Notes: generated from the sequence alone by a model not told the origin. Shown: positions 7,172 through 15,106, counted from the first letter of the stretch. The stretch is 47,169 nt of DNA from Pseudomonadota bacterium (GCA_023451375.1 JAEXZS010000031.1:1-47169); one strand, 5' to 3'. Made by a program: numbers and translations.

Positions 7172-7687
7172 ATGGACCGCGCACAAAAGGCCGAGTCGAT
7201 CGAGACGCTCAAGGGCGTGTTCGCCGACGCCGGCTCCGTGGTCGTGACCCACAACCTGGGTCTGACCGTTGCGGAAATGGAAGATCTGCGTGGCCGCCTG
7301 CGTACTGCCGGCGGCGCGTTCAAGGTGGTCAAGAACCGCCTGGCGCTGAAGGCGCTCGAAGCCGAGGAAGGCAGCGATTACCACGGCCTGTTCAAGGGCC
7401 CCGTGGGCATCGCCTACGCCGAGAATCCCGGCACGGCCGCCAAGGTCGCCACTGATTTCGCCAAGGGTAATGATCGCTTCAAGATCGTTGGCGGCTTCAT
7501 GGGCGCGACCGTCGTCGATCAGAAGGGCGTCGAGGCTCTCTCGAAGCTGCCCACCCTGGACGAAGTCCGCGCTTCGCTCATCGGCCTGCTCAATGCACCC
7601 GCGACCAAGGTCGCCGGCGTGCTGCAAGCTCCGGCTGGTCAGCTGGCCCGGGTGTTCAACGCCTACGCCACCAAGGAAGCCGCGTAA
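7172..7687 (+). CDS. rplJ: 50S ribosomal protein L10
   Basis: 171 residues from the ATG at 7172 (MDRAQKAESI). An upstream in-frame ATG at 7151 would place the Shine-Dalgarno GGAG (7162) inside the gene, so it is rejected. The N-terminal rRNA-binding domain has GLTVAEMEDLRGRLR and KVVKNRLALKAL. The C-terminal helix (PATKVAGVLQAPAGQLARVF) binds L12 dimers. L10 anchors the L7/L12 stalk. It is separated from rplA by the pit operon. Confidence 0.97.
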   Translation: MDRAQKAESIETLKGVFADAGSVVVTHNLGLTVAEMEDLRGRLRTAGGAFKVVKNRLALKALEAEEGSDYHGLFKGPVGIAYAENPGTAAKVATDFAKGNDRFKIVGGFMGATVVDQKGVEALSKLPTLDEVRASLIGLLNAPATKVAGVLQAPAGQLARVFNAYATKEAA

Positions 7688-7749
7688 GCGGCGGATCCTT
7701 TCATCTCTGCATCCCTCTCTGAAACCAATCCTCCGAAGGAAAACTGACA

Positions 7750-8139
7750 ATGGCCGACCTCGCCAAGATCGTCGAAGACCTGTCCGCGCTTACCGTTCTG
7801 GAAGCCGCTGAACTCTCCAAGCTGCTGGAAGAAAAGTGGGGCGTCAGCGCCGCTGCTCCGGTCGCCATGGCCATGCCGGCCGGCGGCGCCGCCGGCGGCG
7901 CTCCGGCTGAAGCCGCCGAAGAGCAAACCGAGTTCACCGTCGTCCTGCTGGACGGTGGCGACAAGAAGATCAACGTCATCAAGGAAGTTCGCGGCGCTCG
8001 CTCGGACCTGGGCCTGAAGGAAGCCAAGGACCTGGTCGAAGGCGCTCCGCAGAACGTCGTCGAGAACGTCTCCAAGCAGGCCGCCGAAGAGCTGAAGAAG
8101 AAGCTCGAGGAAGCCGGCGCCAAGGTCCAGATCAAGTAA
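7750..8139 (+). CDS. rplL: 50S ribosomal protein L7/L12
   Basis: 129 residues. The N-terminal dimerisation domain is ADLAKIVEDLSALTVLEAAELSKLL. An Ala/Gly/Pro hinge spans about 35-55. The C-terminal domain contains KKINVIKEVR and GLKEAKDLVEGAP, the factor-binding surface. The multicopy stalk protein recruits translation GTPases. Its ribosome-binding site is AAGGAAAA. A terminator follows 28 bases downstream, and rpoB does not follow. Confidence 0.98.
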   Translation: MADLAKIVEDLSALTVLEAAELSKLLEEKWGVSAAAPVAMAMPAGGAAGGAPAEAAEEQTEFTVVLLDGGDKKINVIKEVRGARSDLGLKEAKDLVEGAPQNVVENVSKQAAEELKKKLEEAGAKVQIK

Positions 8140-8167
8140 TCTGGGCTTCGGCATCGCCGAAGATCGG

Positions 8168-8202
8168 AAAAGCCCCGGCGGGAAACCGCCGGGGCTTTTT
8201 TT
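8168..8202 (+). terminator. Terminator of rplJL
   Basis: GCCCCGGCGG (8172-8181) pairs perfectly with 8186-8195 around a GAAA loop. Four flanking A-U pairs extend the stem, and a T7 run follows. It lies between rplL and the convergent pip gene and may serve both strands. Confidence 0.93.
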
Positions 8203-8268
8203 GTCGTCTGTCGCGCTTCGCGCGGCTCGAGGCCGCGCGAGCGGGCGGAGAGAGAGGGGAACGATCGC

Positions 8269-9243
8269 TCAGACCGTCGCGGCCCAGTCGGTGGCGCGGA
8301 TCAGGCTGTCGATGACGCCCGGCTCGGAGGAGGCGTGGCCGGCGTCGGGGATGATGTCCAGCTTCGCCTCCGGCCAGGCGCGGTGCAGGGCCCAGGCCCC
8401 AGAGATCGGCGTCACCACGTCGAAGCGTCCCTGGGCGATCCAGCACGGGATGTGGCGCATACGGTCGACGTTCTTCAGAATCCAGCCGTCCTCCTCGAAG
8501 AAGCCGCCGTTGGTGAAGAACCAGTTCTCGATGCGGGCGAAGGCGACCGCGAACTCGGGCTCGGCGAACTTCTCCGGCCGGGCGTTCGGCCCCTCGACGC
8601 TGACGGTCTCGCCCTCCCAGCTGGACCACGCCACGGCGCAGCGCTCGCGTTCCTGGACATCGTCGCCGATCAGCCGCTTGTAATAGGCGCCCATCAGGTC
8701 GCCGCGCTCGGCCTCGGGAATGGGGGCGACGAACCGCTCCCAGGCGTCCGGGAAGATCATCGAGGCGCCGTCCTGATAGAACCAGTGCAGCTCCTTCTTC
8801 GTCAGCAGGAAGATGCCGCGCAGCACCAGGGCCAGCACCCGTTCCGGGTGGGTGATGGCGTAGGCCATCGACAGGGTCGAGCCCCACGAGCCGCCGAACA
8901 CCACCCATTTGTCGACGCCGCAGCGCTCGCGCAGCCGTTCAATATCCTCGATCAGCGTCCAGGTGGTGTTGTCTTCCAGCGAGGCGTTCGGGCGGGATTT
9001 GCCGCAGCCGCGCTGGTCGAACAGGATGATGCGGTACTTCGCCGGGTCGAAGTAGCGGCGCATGCCCGGATTGACCGCCCCGCCCGGGCCGCCGTGCAGC
9101 ACCAGCACCGGCCGCCCCTGCGGATTGCCGCACTCCTCGTAATAGATCTCGTGCACCCCATCCGTCGCCATCCAGCCGGAGGCGAAGGGCTCGATCTCGG
9201 GATAGAGCTCACGACGGGGTTGGGCGGGCGCGGGGAAGGCCAT
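8269..9243 (-). CDS. pip: Proline iminopeptidase (alpha/beta hydrolase)
   Basis: 324 residues. The alpha/beta-hydrolase layout of peptidase family S33 is clear. The oxyanion-hole motif is HGGPGG near residue 50, the nucleophile elbow GGSWGS near 120, the catalytic Asp in GRFDVVTP near 275 and the His in DAGHASSEPG near 300. The enzyme releases N-terminal proline from peptides in the cytoplasm. The ATG at 9243 is chosen because homology begins soon after it (RRELYPEIEPF). The frame remains open further upstream but overlaps the DUF423 gene. It is the last gene of a minus-strand group. Confidence 0.93.
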   Translation of the reverse strand: MAFPAPAQPRRELYPEIEPFASGWMATDGVHEIYYEECGNPQGRPVLVLHGGPGGAVNPGMRRYFDPAKYRIILFDQRGCGKSRPNASLEDNTTWTLIEDIERLRERCGVDKWVVFGGSWGSTLSMAYAITHPERVLALVLRGIFLLTKKELHWFYQDGASMIFPDAWERFVAPIPEAERGDLMGAYYKRLIGDDVQERERCAVAWSSWEGETVSVEGPNARPEKFAEPEFAVAFARIENWFFTNGGFFEEDGWILKNVDRMRHIPCWIAQGRFDVVTPISGAWALHRAWPEAKLDIIPDAGHASSEPGVIDSLIRATDWAATV

Positions 9244-9284
9244 GAAATCGATCGGTCTTTCTACGGAAGGCACAAGCTCGGCCG

Positions 9285-9647
9285 TTACGATGTACGAGCC
9301 TGGAATGCCGCAAATGCGAGGCAAAGCCAACCGGCGATCATCAGCGCTCCGCCGATCGGGGCCACGGCGCCCATGGCCGGCAGGCTGAGCAGGGCGATGA
9401 AGGCCAGAGCCAGGCTGAACACCAGGCCGCCGGAGGAGCCCAGCCACCCGGCCGCCCGCGCCAACCGGCCGCCGCCGGGCCACAGCGCGCAGGCGAGGCC
9501 GAACACGGCGTGCGCCAGCTGATAGTGCGCCCCGGTGGTCAGCAGGGTCTTCACCTGCGGCCCCGCGCCGTGGGCCGCGAAGGCGCCCAGCACGACCGCC
9601 AGCGCGCCGTTCAGCGCAGCGAAGACGATCAGATTGCGGCTCGTCAT
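9285..9647 (-). CDS. DUF423 family membrane protein
   Basis: 120 residues with about four transmembrane helices. The family hallmark near the start is LGAFAAHG (about 20-28), followed by YQLAHAVFGL. DUF423 proteins are small inner-membrane proteins of unknown function found across bacteria. It begins 3 bases after the DUF2188 gene stop and ends 41 bases before pip, so operon membership is likely. Confidence 0.88.
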   Translation of the reverse strand: MTSRNLIVFAALNGALAVVLGAFAAHGAGPQVKTLLTTGAHYQLAHAVFGLACALWPGGGRLARAAGWLGSSGGLVFSLALAFIALLSLPAMGAVAPIGGALMIAGWLCLAFAAFQARTS

Positions 9648-9650
9648 GTC

Positions 9651-9890
9651 TCAGTCTTCCACGTCGGTCTCCGGCCGGTCGAGGCCGTCGGCGCGCTCGG
9701 TGATCCACGTGCCGCTGGACTCGGCGTATTCGATCATGCCGGCCTCATCCGGCACGCGCTGCTCGCGGGCCACCCGCACGGCGGCGGCCTTCGCCTCGTC
9801 ATGGGTGGCGAAGGTTTCCGAGAAGGTGTCACCCGACTTGTAGGCCCAGCCTCCGTCGTGCTCGACGATGCGATAGGTGACGTGGCTCAT
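9651..9890 (-). CDS. DUF2188 domain protein
   Basis: 79 residues. The pattern VTYRIVEHDGGWAYKSGDTF, then FATHDEAKAAA, matches the small DUF2188-type beta-rich fold, in which a tryptophan-glycine strand is followed by a DEA-containing helix. The C-terminus is acidic. The function of the family is unknown. It sits between a membrane protein gene (19 bases upstream) and DUF423 (3 bases downstream) on the minus strand. Confidence 0.75.
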   Translation of the reverse strand: MSHVTYRIVEHDGGWAYKSGDTFSETFATHDEAKAAAVRVAREQRVPDEAGMIEYAESSGTWITERADGLDRPETDVED

Positions 9891-9909
9891 GGCGGCTCCT
9901 TCCTGAAGA

Positions 9910-10404
9910 TCAGGCCAGAACCGTACCCCGAACCGGCCGTCGCAGGAACAGCAGTTGCAGCGTCAGCCCCACGATCAGGATCAGCAGCAACGCCGCCTGG
10001 AAGCCCACCACCAGCGGCGCTTCCGGGCTGTCCGCAATCGGGTGGTCGGCGGGCAGACGGGTGAGGCTTTCGGTGACGCTGGGCAGGAACAGGGTGAACA
10101 CGCTGACGCTCAGCGCCGACGTCTCGATCCACCAGCGATGCCGCTCCAGCGGCCGGATGAAGCCGATGGTCGATCCGACCGTCAGTGAAATCAGGCTCAG
10201 CGCCGCCACCGCCGCGCCGGGCGGGCTCTGGACAACGAAGACGCCGGACACGGCGCCGATGAACATGAAGAACAGAAACGCCTTGCCCAGCTGTCTTTCG
10301 GGCGGGATGCGGCCGTGTCGGGCCAGCAGATAGAGGGCCAGGGGCACGGCCGGCAGGCTGCCGAGCGTATGGAGCCAGCCCAGTGCGGACAGTTGGGGAA
10401 GCAT
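9910..10404 (-). CDS. Hypothetical polytopic membrane protein
   Basis: 164 residues with about five hydrophobic segments (near 8-25, 40-60, 65-85, 95-112 and 135-158) and a short basic C-terminus (RRPVRGTVLA). The start at 10404 (MLPQLSALGWLHTLGSLP) has GAGGT just upstream and places the first helix at the N-terminus. An in-frame GTG/ATG further upstream (10464) would add a non-hydrophobic extension. No family is recognised with certainty. It is the first gene of the minus-strand pip group and diverges from the first sigma-factor cassette. Confidence 0.7.
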   Translation of the reverse strand: MLPQLSALGWLHTLGSLPAVPLALYLLARHGRIPPERQLGKAFLFFMFIGAVSGVFVVQSPPGAAVAALSLISLTVGSTIGFIRPLERHRWWIETSALSVSVFTLFLPSVTESLTRLPADHPIADSPEAPLVVGFQAALLLILIVGLTLQLLFLRRPVRGTVLA

Positions 10405-10593
10405 CGCGACCTCGCGTGAAGGGGTTTCGAACACGGTACGCCAGCGAACTGATGCCACGGTCACGCTTGTCGCCCCGTCTGTCGAATCAGATCGTCGTGT
10501 TCAAAAAATCTGCGTGCCCTGCATCCAATGCGGCGTCGGGTGGCGACTAGCCCCATGAAAGCACGGACGGCGGTCGTCCCGGCTGGAGATTGA

Positions 10594-11019
10594 ATGATGG
10601 AACAACTGTTTCGGGACTTCTGGTGGCTGGTGTTCCCCCTCGCCTGGATCGTCGGCAAAGCTGTGACCAGCTTCCTGACCTACCAGCGACAAAAGCACGC
10701 GCTGGACTTGATTCGAACCTATGCGGAGAAGGGCCAGGAACCGCCGAAGGCGCTCATCGATCTGATCCAGAAGCCGATCGACGGCGACGAGGGCCTGTTC
10801 GAGGCTTCCGTTTCGGGGGAATACGCGTCGCGCACACCCACCAACTACTGGTCGCTGTTCGGCCTCTTCCTGGTGATGAGCGTCGGTTTCGCGGGCGCCG
10901 GACAGTTCACCAATCTGGATGGCGGGTCGGGCGCCTTCTTCATCGTCGCTTTCACGATGGGTGCGGTCGCGGTCTGGGCCCTGGTCAACGCCCTTATGCA
11001 CAATCGAGGTCCACGCTGA
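10594..11019 (+). CDS. DUF6249-like membrane protein, cassette 1
   Basis: 141 residues. One N-terminal transmembrane helix (about 5-25) is followed by a cytoplasmic segment (YQRQKHALDLIRTYAEKGQE, then PPKALIDLIQKP). Two C-terminal helices span about 82-100 and 108-132. The middle segment (R..KG.E.P..LID) aligns by eye with the DUF6249-type gene at 11989, so the two are paralogues. Family function is unknown. It lies 24 bases ahead of an ECF-like sigma gene and is probably co-transcribed. It is a candidate membrane regulator or sensor for that sigma factor (inference). Confidence 0.7.
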   Translation: MMEQLFRDFWWLVFPLAWIVGKAVTSFLTYQRQKHALDLIRTYAEKGQEPPKALIDLIQKPIDGDEGLFEASVSGEYASRTPTNYWSLFGLFLVMSVGFAGAGQFTNLDGGSGAFFIVAFTMGAVAVWALVNALMHNRGPR

Positions 11020-11043
11020 TCCGCCTGGCGGGGAGGGGGGACG

Positions 11044-11586
11044 TTGAACACAATGATCGACGCCGAACTGGTCCGTCGGGCGCGCGCCGGGTCGGACGCC
11101 GCCTTCGGCCAACTGTTGCGACGACATCAGGCGGGCGTGCGCGGCTTCCTGCGGCGGATGCTGGGTCGCGCGGGCGGCTGGGTCGAGGCGGACGACCTGG
11201 CGCAGGAGGTCTTCCTGACCGCCTGGCGCTCGCTGGCCGCCCTAAAGTCGGACGGCGAGTTCCGGCCATGGCTGATGGGCATCGCCTGGCGTCGGGCCCA
11301 GGGTCGCAGCCGGGCCGTTCTTCGCGGGGCCGCCCGGGACAGGTCCTGGCTCGAAATGGGGAGCTCCCTGACCTCCGTCGCCGTCGAGGATCGGATGGCG
11401 CTGGCCCAGGTCATGGCGGATTTGCCAGCGGATGTCCGGGCGTGCGTCGCGCTGTGCCTGGCCGACGACTGGTCGCACAGCGAAGCCGCGACCGCCCTTG
11501 GCTTGCCCCTGGGCACAGTGAAGTCACATGTCGCCCGTGGACGAGGGCGACTGCTGACAGCGCTCGGAGGATCGGATGACGTCTGA
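11044..11586 (+). CDS. ECF-like RNA polymerase sigma factor, cassette 1
   Basis: 180 residues. Sigma region 2 covers about 8-75 (FGQLLRRHQAGVRGFLRRM, DDLAQEVFLTAWRSL) and region 4 about 125-175 (LPADVRACVALCLADDWSHS, then GLPLGTVKSHVARGRGRL). A region-3 domain is missing, as in ECF factors. The start is taken as TTG at 11044, because GGAGG lies 7 bases upstream. An ATG at 11053 would be 16 bases from it. It overlaps the next gene by 11 bases. Such factors direct RNA polymerase to stress promoters and are normally held by a membrane anti-sigma protein. Confidence 0.88.
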   Translation: MNTMIDAELVRRARAGSDAAFGQLLRRHQAGVRGFLRRMLGRAGGWVEADDLAQEVFLTAWRSLAALKSDGEFRPWLMGIAWRRAQGRSRAVLRGAARDRSWLEMGSSLTSVAVEDRMALAQVMADLPADVRACVALCLADDWSHSEAATALGLPLGTVKSHVARGRGRLLTALGGSDDV

Positions 11587-11875
11587 CCAGAAACTCCAGG
11601 CCTTCTTCGCCGAGGCTGCGCCGCCGCTGCGGGACTATGTCTTCGAGGCGGAGGTGGCCAGGCGCATCGCCCGTCGTCGCGCCGTCTTCTCGGTCGCGGC
11701 GGTGACGCCCTGGGCCATGGTGGCGACGTGCGTCCTGTGGGGCGTCCAGCCGCTGTTCCGCCTGCTGGGCGAGGGGCTGTCCGTCCTTAGCCCGGTCGCG
11801 ATGGCGCTGACCAGCGCCCTGATGTTGAGGGTCGGCGTGGGCCTTCTTGTCCGACGCCTCGACGGTCACGCCTGA
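11576..11875 (+). CDS. Small membrane protein, candidate anti-sigma partner, cassette 1
   Basis: 99 residues. A soluble N-terminus (about 1-38, MTSDQKLQAFFAEAAPPLRD, ending in the basic patch RRIARRR) leads to two transmembrane helices (about 40-60 and 70-92). The start overlaps the sigma gene by 11 bases, so translation is coupled. Position and topology suit an anti-sigma factor, but the Cys/His zinc motif of common anti-sigma domains is absent. The counterpart at 12960 has the same place and a similar opening pattern (F...P...D..F...). Function is inferred from context only. Confidence 0.6.
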   Translation: MTSDQKLQAFFAEAAPPLRDYVFEAEVARRIARRRAVFSVAAVTPWAMVATCVLWGVQPLFRLLGEGLSVLSPVAMALTSALMLRVGVGLLVRRLDGHA

Positions 11876-11988
11876 CCTTACGAAGATTTCATGTCGCGTC
11901 GCGCATCCATGGGCCGTCGCCGGCGCCTCTTGTGATCAGAAGGCCGCCGCATCAGGCTGGGCCGCAAAGGGATCACAGGGGTAGCGCC

Positions 11989-12387
11989 ATGGAAGACTTC
12001 ATTCCGATCTTCGCCATCTTCGCCGTCTTCGGCACCATCACGGCCATTATCGTGGGCCCGACCTTCCTCAAGTACCGCGAGAAGCGGGACATGCAGGAGA
12101 CCGTCCGCCACGCGGTCGACAAGGGGCAGGAACTGCCGCCCGAACTGATCGACGTCATGACCAAGGATGTGCAGAAGGCCCTGCCGTCGCGCACCAAGGA
12201 CATCCGGCGCGGCATCATCTGGTTGGCTGTCGGCATCGGCCTGGCCGCCTTCGGCCTGGTCAGCGAATGGGGCGGCAACGACTGGAACGGCGGCATGGAC
12301 AACGGTCTGCTGGGCATCGCCTGCATCCCCGCCACCATCGGCATCGCCTTCATCGTCCTGAGCTTCTTCAATCCGAGCAAGGACTGA
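11989..12387 (+). CDS. DUF6249 domain membrane protein, cassette 2
   Basis: 132 residues. The N-terminal helix (IFAIFAVFGTITAIIVGPTF) is followed by KYREKRDMQETVRHAVDKGQ and ELPPELIDVMTKDV. Two helices near 78-95 and 105-126 close the protein. This is the typical layout of DUF6249 proteins, whose function is unknown. The ATG at 11989 has AGGGGT upstream. An in-frame frame extension upstream to 11932 lacks hydrophobic or conserved sequence. It is followed after 25 bases by the second ECF-like sigma gene, matching the 24-base gap in cassette 1. Confidence 0.8.
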   Translation: MEDFIPIFAIFAVFGTITAIIVGPTFLKYREKRDMQETVRHAVDKGQELPPELIDVMTKDVQKALPSRTKDIRRGIIWLAVGIGLAAFGLVSEWGGNDWNGGMDNGLLGIACIPATIGIAFIVLSFFNPSKD

Positions 12388-12412
12388 CGGCGACCGACAG
12401 GGGGAAACCGTC

Positions 12413-12970
12413 ATGAGCAAACCCTTGCGTGATCTCCACGACGTCGAGCTGGCCGCCCAGGCGGCGGCCGGCGGACGACGGGAGTATGGGGAACTGGTCC
12501 GCCGCCACGGCTCGGCGGTCCGGGGGCTGCTGCGCCGGATGGGAGCCGCTCCGTCGCTGGCGGACGATGTGGCGCAGGACGCCTTCCTGCAGGGATTCCA
12601 GCGCTGTTCGGAGTTCCGGGGGCAGGGGACCTTCGCGGGCTGGATCAAGAAGATCGCCGCCCGCCTCTATCTGAAGCGCGTGTCCCGCGAGGCCCGCTAT
12701 GTCGCCGAGGTGGAGACGGACCAGGCCGACATCGTGGTCGACCGCGCCGGCTTCATGGACCTGGACGAGGCGCTCAAGACGCTGAACGAGACCGAGCGGA
12801 TGTGCGTGTCCCTGTGCCACGGCGCGGGCATGTCCCATCCGGAAATCGCCGCGGCCATGAATTTGCCGCTCGGAACGGTGAAATCCCATGTCAAACGTGG
12901 TCTGGATAAACTCCGCGCCCGGCTTCAGCCGGCGGCGGCTTCAGGCGGGAGGTCGACCCATGTCGGCTGA
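12413..12970 (+). CDS. ECF-like RNA polymerase sigma factor, cassette 2
   Basis: 185 residues. Region 2 covers about 12-80 (YGELVRRHGSAVRGLLRRM, DDVAQDAFLQGFQRC) and region 4 about 118-172 (LNETERMCVSLCHGAGMSHP, then NLPLGTVKSHVKRGLDKL). It shares the LPLGTVKSHV recognition-helix core with the cassette 1 factor, plus RRHGSAVRG against RRHQAGVRG in region 2. This supports paralogy. The spacing to the upstream DUF6249 gene and the 11-base overlap with the downstream gene repeat the cassette 1 arrangement. Confidence 0.92.
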   Translation: MSKPLRDLHDVELAAQAAAGGRREYGELVRRHGSAVRGLLRRMGAAPSLADDVAQDAFLQGFQRCSEFRGQGTFAGWIKKIAARLYLKRVSREARYVAEVETDQADIVVDRAGFMDLDEALKTLNETERMCVSLCHGAGMSHPEIAAAMNLPLGTVKSHVKRGLDKLRARLQPAAASGGRSTHVG

Positions 12971-13367
12971 CGAATTCGACCCGATGATCGAGCGGCTGTT
13001 TTCCCGCAGCCCGGTGCTGGCGGACGACGCCCTGTTCGCCGCCCGGCTGCAGACGCGGCTGGAGAAGCGTTCGCGCTGGCGAGGCCTGGCTCTGACCGGC
13101 GCCGGCCTGATCGGCGGGCTGATCGCCGTGCGCGAGGGCGTCTCCATCAACTTCCAGGGCGGCGAGGCCGAGACGACGGCCTTGAGCCAGGGCGTTCAGG
13201 CCGCCGCCGCCACGGCGCAGGGCGCGGCCCAGTCCGGCCTGGACGGCCTGGGCCTGACTACGGTCGATCTGATGAGCGGCTCCGGCATGATGGCGTTCTG
13301 GATCGTCGCGGGCGCGCTCGTGGCGTTGCTGGCGGCCGGGGCGGTGAAGCTTTCTCAGGACGTCTAG
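12960..13367 (+). CDS. Small membrane protein, candidate anti-sigma partner, cassette 2
   Basis: 135 residues from the ATG at 12960, which has GGGAGG 6 bases upstream. The N-terminus (about 1-42) is soluble and charged (DEFDPMIERLFSRSPVLADD). A hydrophobic segment lies near 43-58, an Ala/Gly/Gln-rich periplasmic stretch near 60-100, and a strong helix near 108-128. No zinc-binding anti-sigma motif is present. The start overlaps the sigma gene by 11 bases. Its role as a sigma regulator is inferred from coupling and topology. Confidence 0.65.
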   Translation: MSADEFDPMIERLFSRSPVLADDALFAARLQTRLEKRSRWRGLALTGAGLIGGLIAVREGVSINFQGGEAETTALSQGVQAAAATAQGAAQSGLDGLGLTTVDLMSGSGMMAFWIVAGALVALLAAGAVKLSQDV

Positions 13368-13424
13368 GTGACTTGGGCGGCCTCGGCGCCTATCTGACCG
13401 GTGTTCAGACAGGAGGCCCCCGAG

Positions 13425-14261
13425 ATGTCCATCCACACGCAGGAGACCGTCAGACGCATCTCCGTGCCCGACATCGCGGGACGCAAGGGCAAAGAGCCGA
13501 TCGTCTGCCTGACCGCCTATGACGCGCCGATGGCCGGGCTGCTGGATCCGCACTGCGACGTGCTTCTGGTCGGCGACAGCCTGGGCATGGCGGTGCACGG
13601 CCTGCCCAACACGGTCGGCGTGACGCTGGAGATGATGATCCTGCACGGCCAGGCGGTGGTGCGCGGCTCGCGCCGGGCGCTGGTGGTCGTCGACATGCCG
13701 TTCGGCGCCTATGAGGGGGGCGAGCAGGCCGCCTACGACGCCTGCGTCCGCGTCATGAAGGAGACCGGCGCCCAAGCGGTGAAGCTGGAGACCAGCGTCG
13801 AGTTGGCCCCCATCGTCCAGTTCTTGGTCAAGCGCGGCATCCCGGTCATGGGCCACGTCGGCCTGCGCCCCCAGGCGGTGCTGGCCGAGGGCGGCTTCAA
13901 GGCCAAGGGCCGCACCGACGCCGAGCGTGAGCGGGTGATGGCCGAGGCGATCGCCGTAGCCGAGGCGGGCGCCTTCTGCATCGTCATCGAAGGCGTCGCC
14001 GAAGCCCTGGCGCGCGAGATCACCGGGACGATCGACGTCCCCACCATCGGCATCGGCGCCTCCGCCGCCTGCGACGGCCAGGTGCTGGTCGTCAACGACA
14101 TGCTGGGCATGTTCGACTGGGCGCCGAAGTTCGTGCGCAAATACGCCGATTTGCGCGGCGAGATCGACCGCGCCGCCGCCGCCTTCGCCTCGGACGTGAA
14201 GGCCCGCCGTTTTCCTGCCGAAGTCGAGACCTACTTCTCGAAAAAACCGGCTTCGCCGTAA
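13425..14261 (+). CDS. panB: 3-methyl-2-oxobutanoate hydroxymethyltransferase
   Basis: 278 residues. PanB makes ketopantoate from 2-oxoisovalerate and methylene-tetrahydrofolate, the first step of pantothenate and CoA synthesis. Family motifs are CLTAYDAP near 29-36, the metal-binding GDSLGM near 50 and MGHVGLRPQ near 140. GVAEALAREITGTIDVPTIG lies near 190-210 and IGIGASAACDGQVLV follows it. The start at 13425 has GGAGG 8 bases upstream; an in-frame GTG at 13401 precedes that ribosome-binding site. panC is not adjacent. Confidence 0.96.
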   Translation: MSIHTQETVRRISVPDIAGRKGKEPIVCLTAYDAPMAGLLDPHCDVLLVGDSLGMAVHGLPNTVGVTLEMMILHGQAVVRGSRRALVVVDMPFGAYEGGEQAAYDACVRVMKETGAQAVKLETSVELAPIVQFLVKRGIPVMGHVGLRPQAVLAEGGFKAKGRTDAERERVMAEAIAVAEAGAFCIVIEGVAEALAREITGTIDVPTIGIGASAACDGQVLVVNDMLGMFDWAPKFVRKYADLRGEIDRAAAAFASDVKARRFPAEVETYFSKKPASP

Positions 14262-14339
14262 CGGCTTCGTTGCGGGCGTGAGGGCGACCCTCTAGGGTCC
14301 GCCGGATTCCGTGCAGCGAATTCTTGGGGCGACGTTTCC

Positions 14340-15083
14340 GTGGTTGATGTCTTCGAACAGGTCGAGGAGGAGCTTCGCTCCGATCGCTACAAGCGCCTGG
14401 CCCGCACCTGGCTGCCGGTGGTGGGCGTGGTGCTGGTCGTCGCCCTGGTGGGCGCGCTGGGCTGGTGGGGCTGGGACAGCTATCAGACCGGCCGCGCGGC
14501 CAAGGGCGCCGAGGCTTATGATCGCGGCCTGGAGGCGCTGCGCGAGAACAAGCCCGCCGACGCTCGCGCCGCCTTCGAACAGGCCGCCGAACAGGGCAAC
14601 GCCGCGTACAAGGCCCTGGCCCTGCAGCAGCAGGCCGGCCTGGCCGTCGAGGCCAACCGCATCCCCGACGCCGTCCGCCTGTTCGACGAGGCCGCCGAGG
14701 CCGCGCGCGACCCGATCCTGGCCGACACCGCCTCGTTGAAGGCCGCCTGGCTGCTGATGGACACCGCGCCCCTGGTCGACATCGAGGCCCGGCTGACGCC
14801 GCTGGCCGAGGACGACCGCCCCATGCACGCCTTCGCCCAGCACGCCCTGGCCCTGGCGCGGCTCCAGCACGGCAAGACGGCCGAGGCGCGCTCGGCCCTG
14901 GTGGTGTTGCAACTGGGGCAGAACGTGCCCGACGCCATCCGCCAGCAGGCCCAAGCGGCCATCGCCCTGATCGATTCCGGCACGGCCGCCGCCCTGCCGG
15001 GCATCATCAACGCGGCCAAGGCCGCCCCGCCGCCGTCGAACGCGGCCGCCGAAGCGGCCCCCGCCGCGCCGGCCCAACAGTGA
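14340..15083 (+). CDS. YfgM-like tetratricopeptide membrane protein
   Basis: 247 residues. A short cytoplasmic start (VFEQVEEELRSDRYKRLA) is followed by one transmembrane helix (about 25-45, ending GWWGWDSY). A periplasmic helical repeat domain of TPR_21/YfgM type follows (about 55-215), with an Ala/Pro-rich tail. YfgM in E. coli is a periplasmic chaperone-network protein associated with SecYEG. The start is GTG at 14340. The stop overlaps or abuts bamB, and der follows, giving the same yfgM-bamB-der order as E. coli. Confidence 0.85.
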   Translation: MVDVFEQVEEELRSDRYKRLARTWLPVVGVVLVVALVGALGWWGWDSYQTGRAAKGAEAYDRGLEALRENKPADARAAFEQAAEQGNAAYKALALQQQAGLAVEANRIPDAVRLFDEAAEAARDPILADTASLKAAWLLMDTAPLVDIEARLTPLAEDDRPMHAFAQHALALARLQHGKTAEARSALVVLQLGQNVPDAIRQQAQAAIALIDSGTAAALPGIINAAKAAPPPSNAAAEAAPAAPAQQ

Positions 15084-15106
15084 CGTCACCGGACAGGACG
15101 CCTTCG

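Noticed and set aside
8269..9708. 479-codon version of proline iminopeptidase
   Set aside because: The extra N-terminus overlaps the DUF423 gene in another frame and has no similarity to the family.
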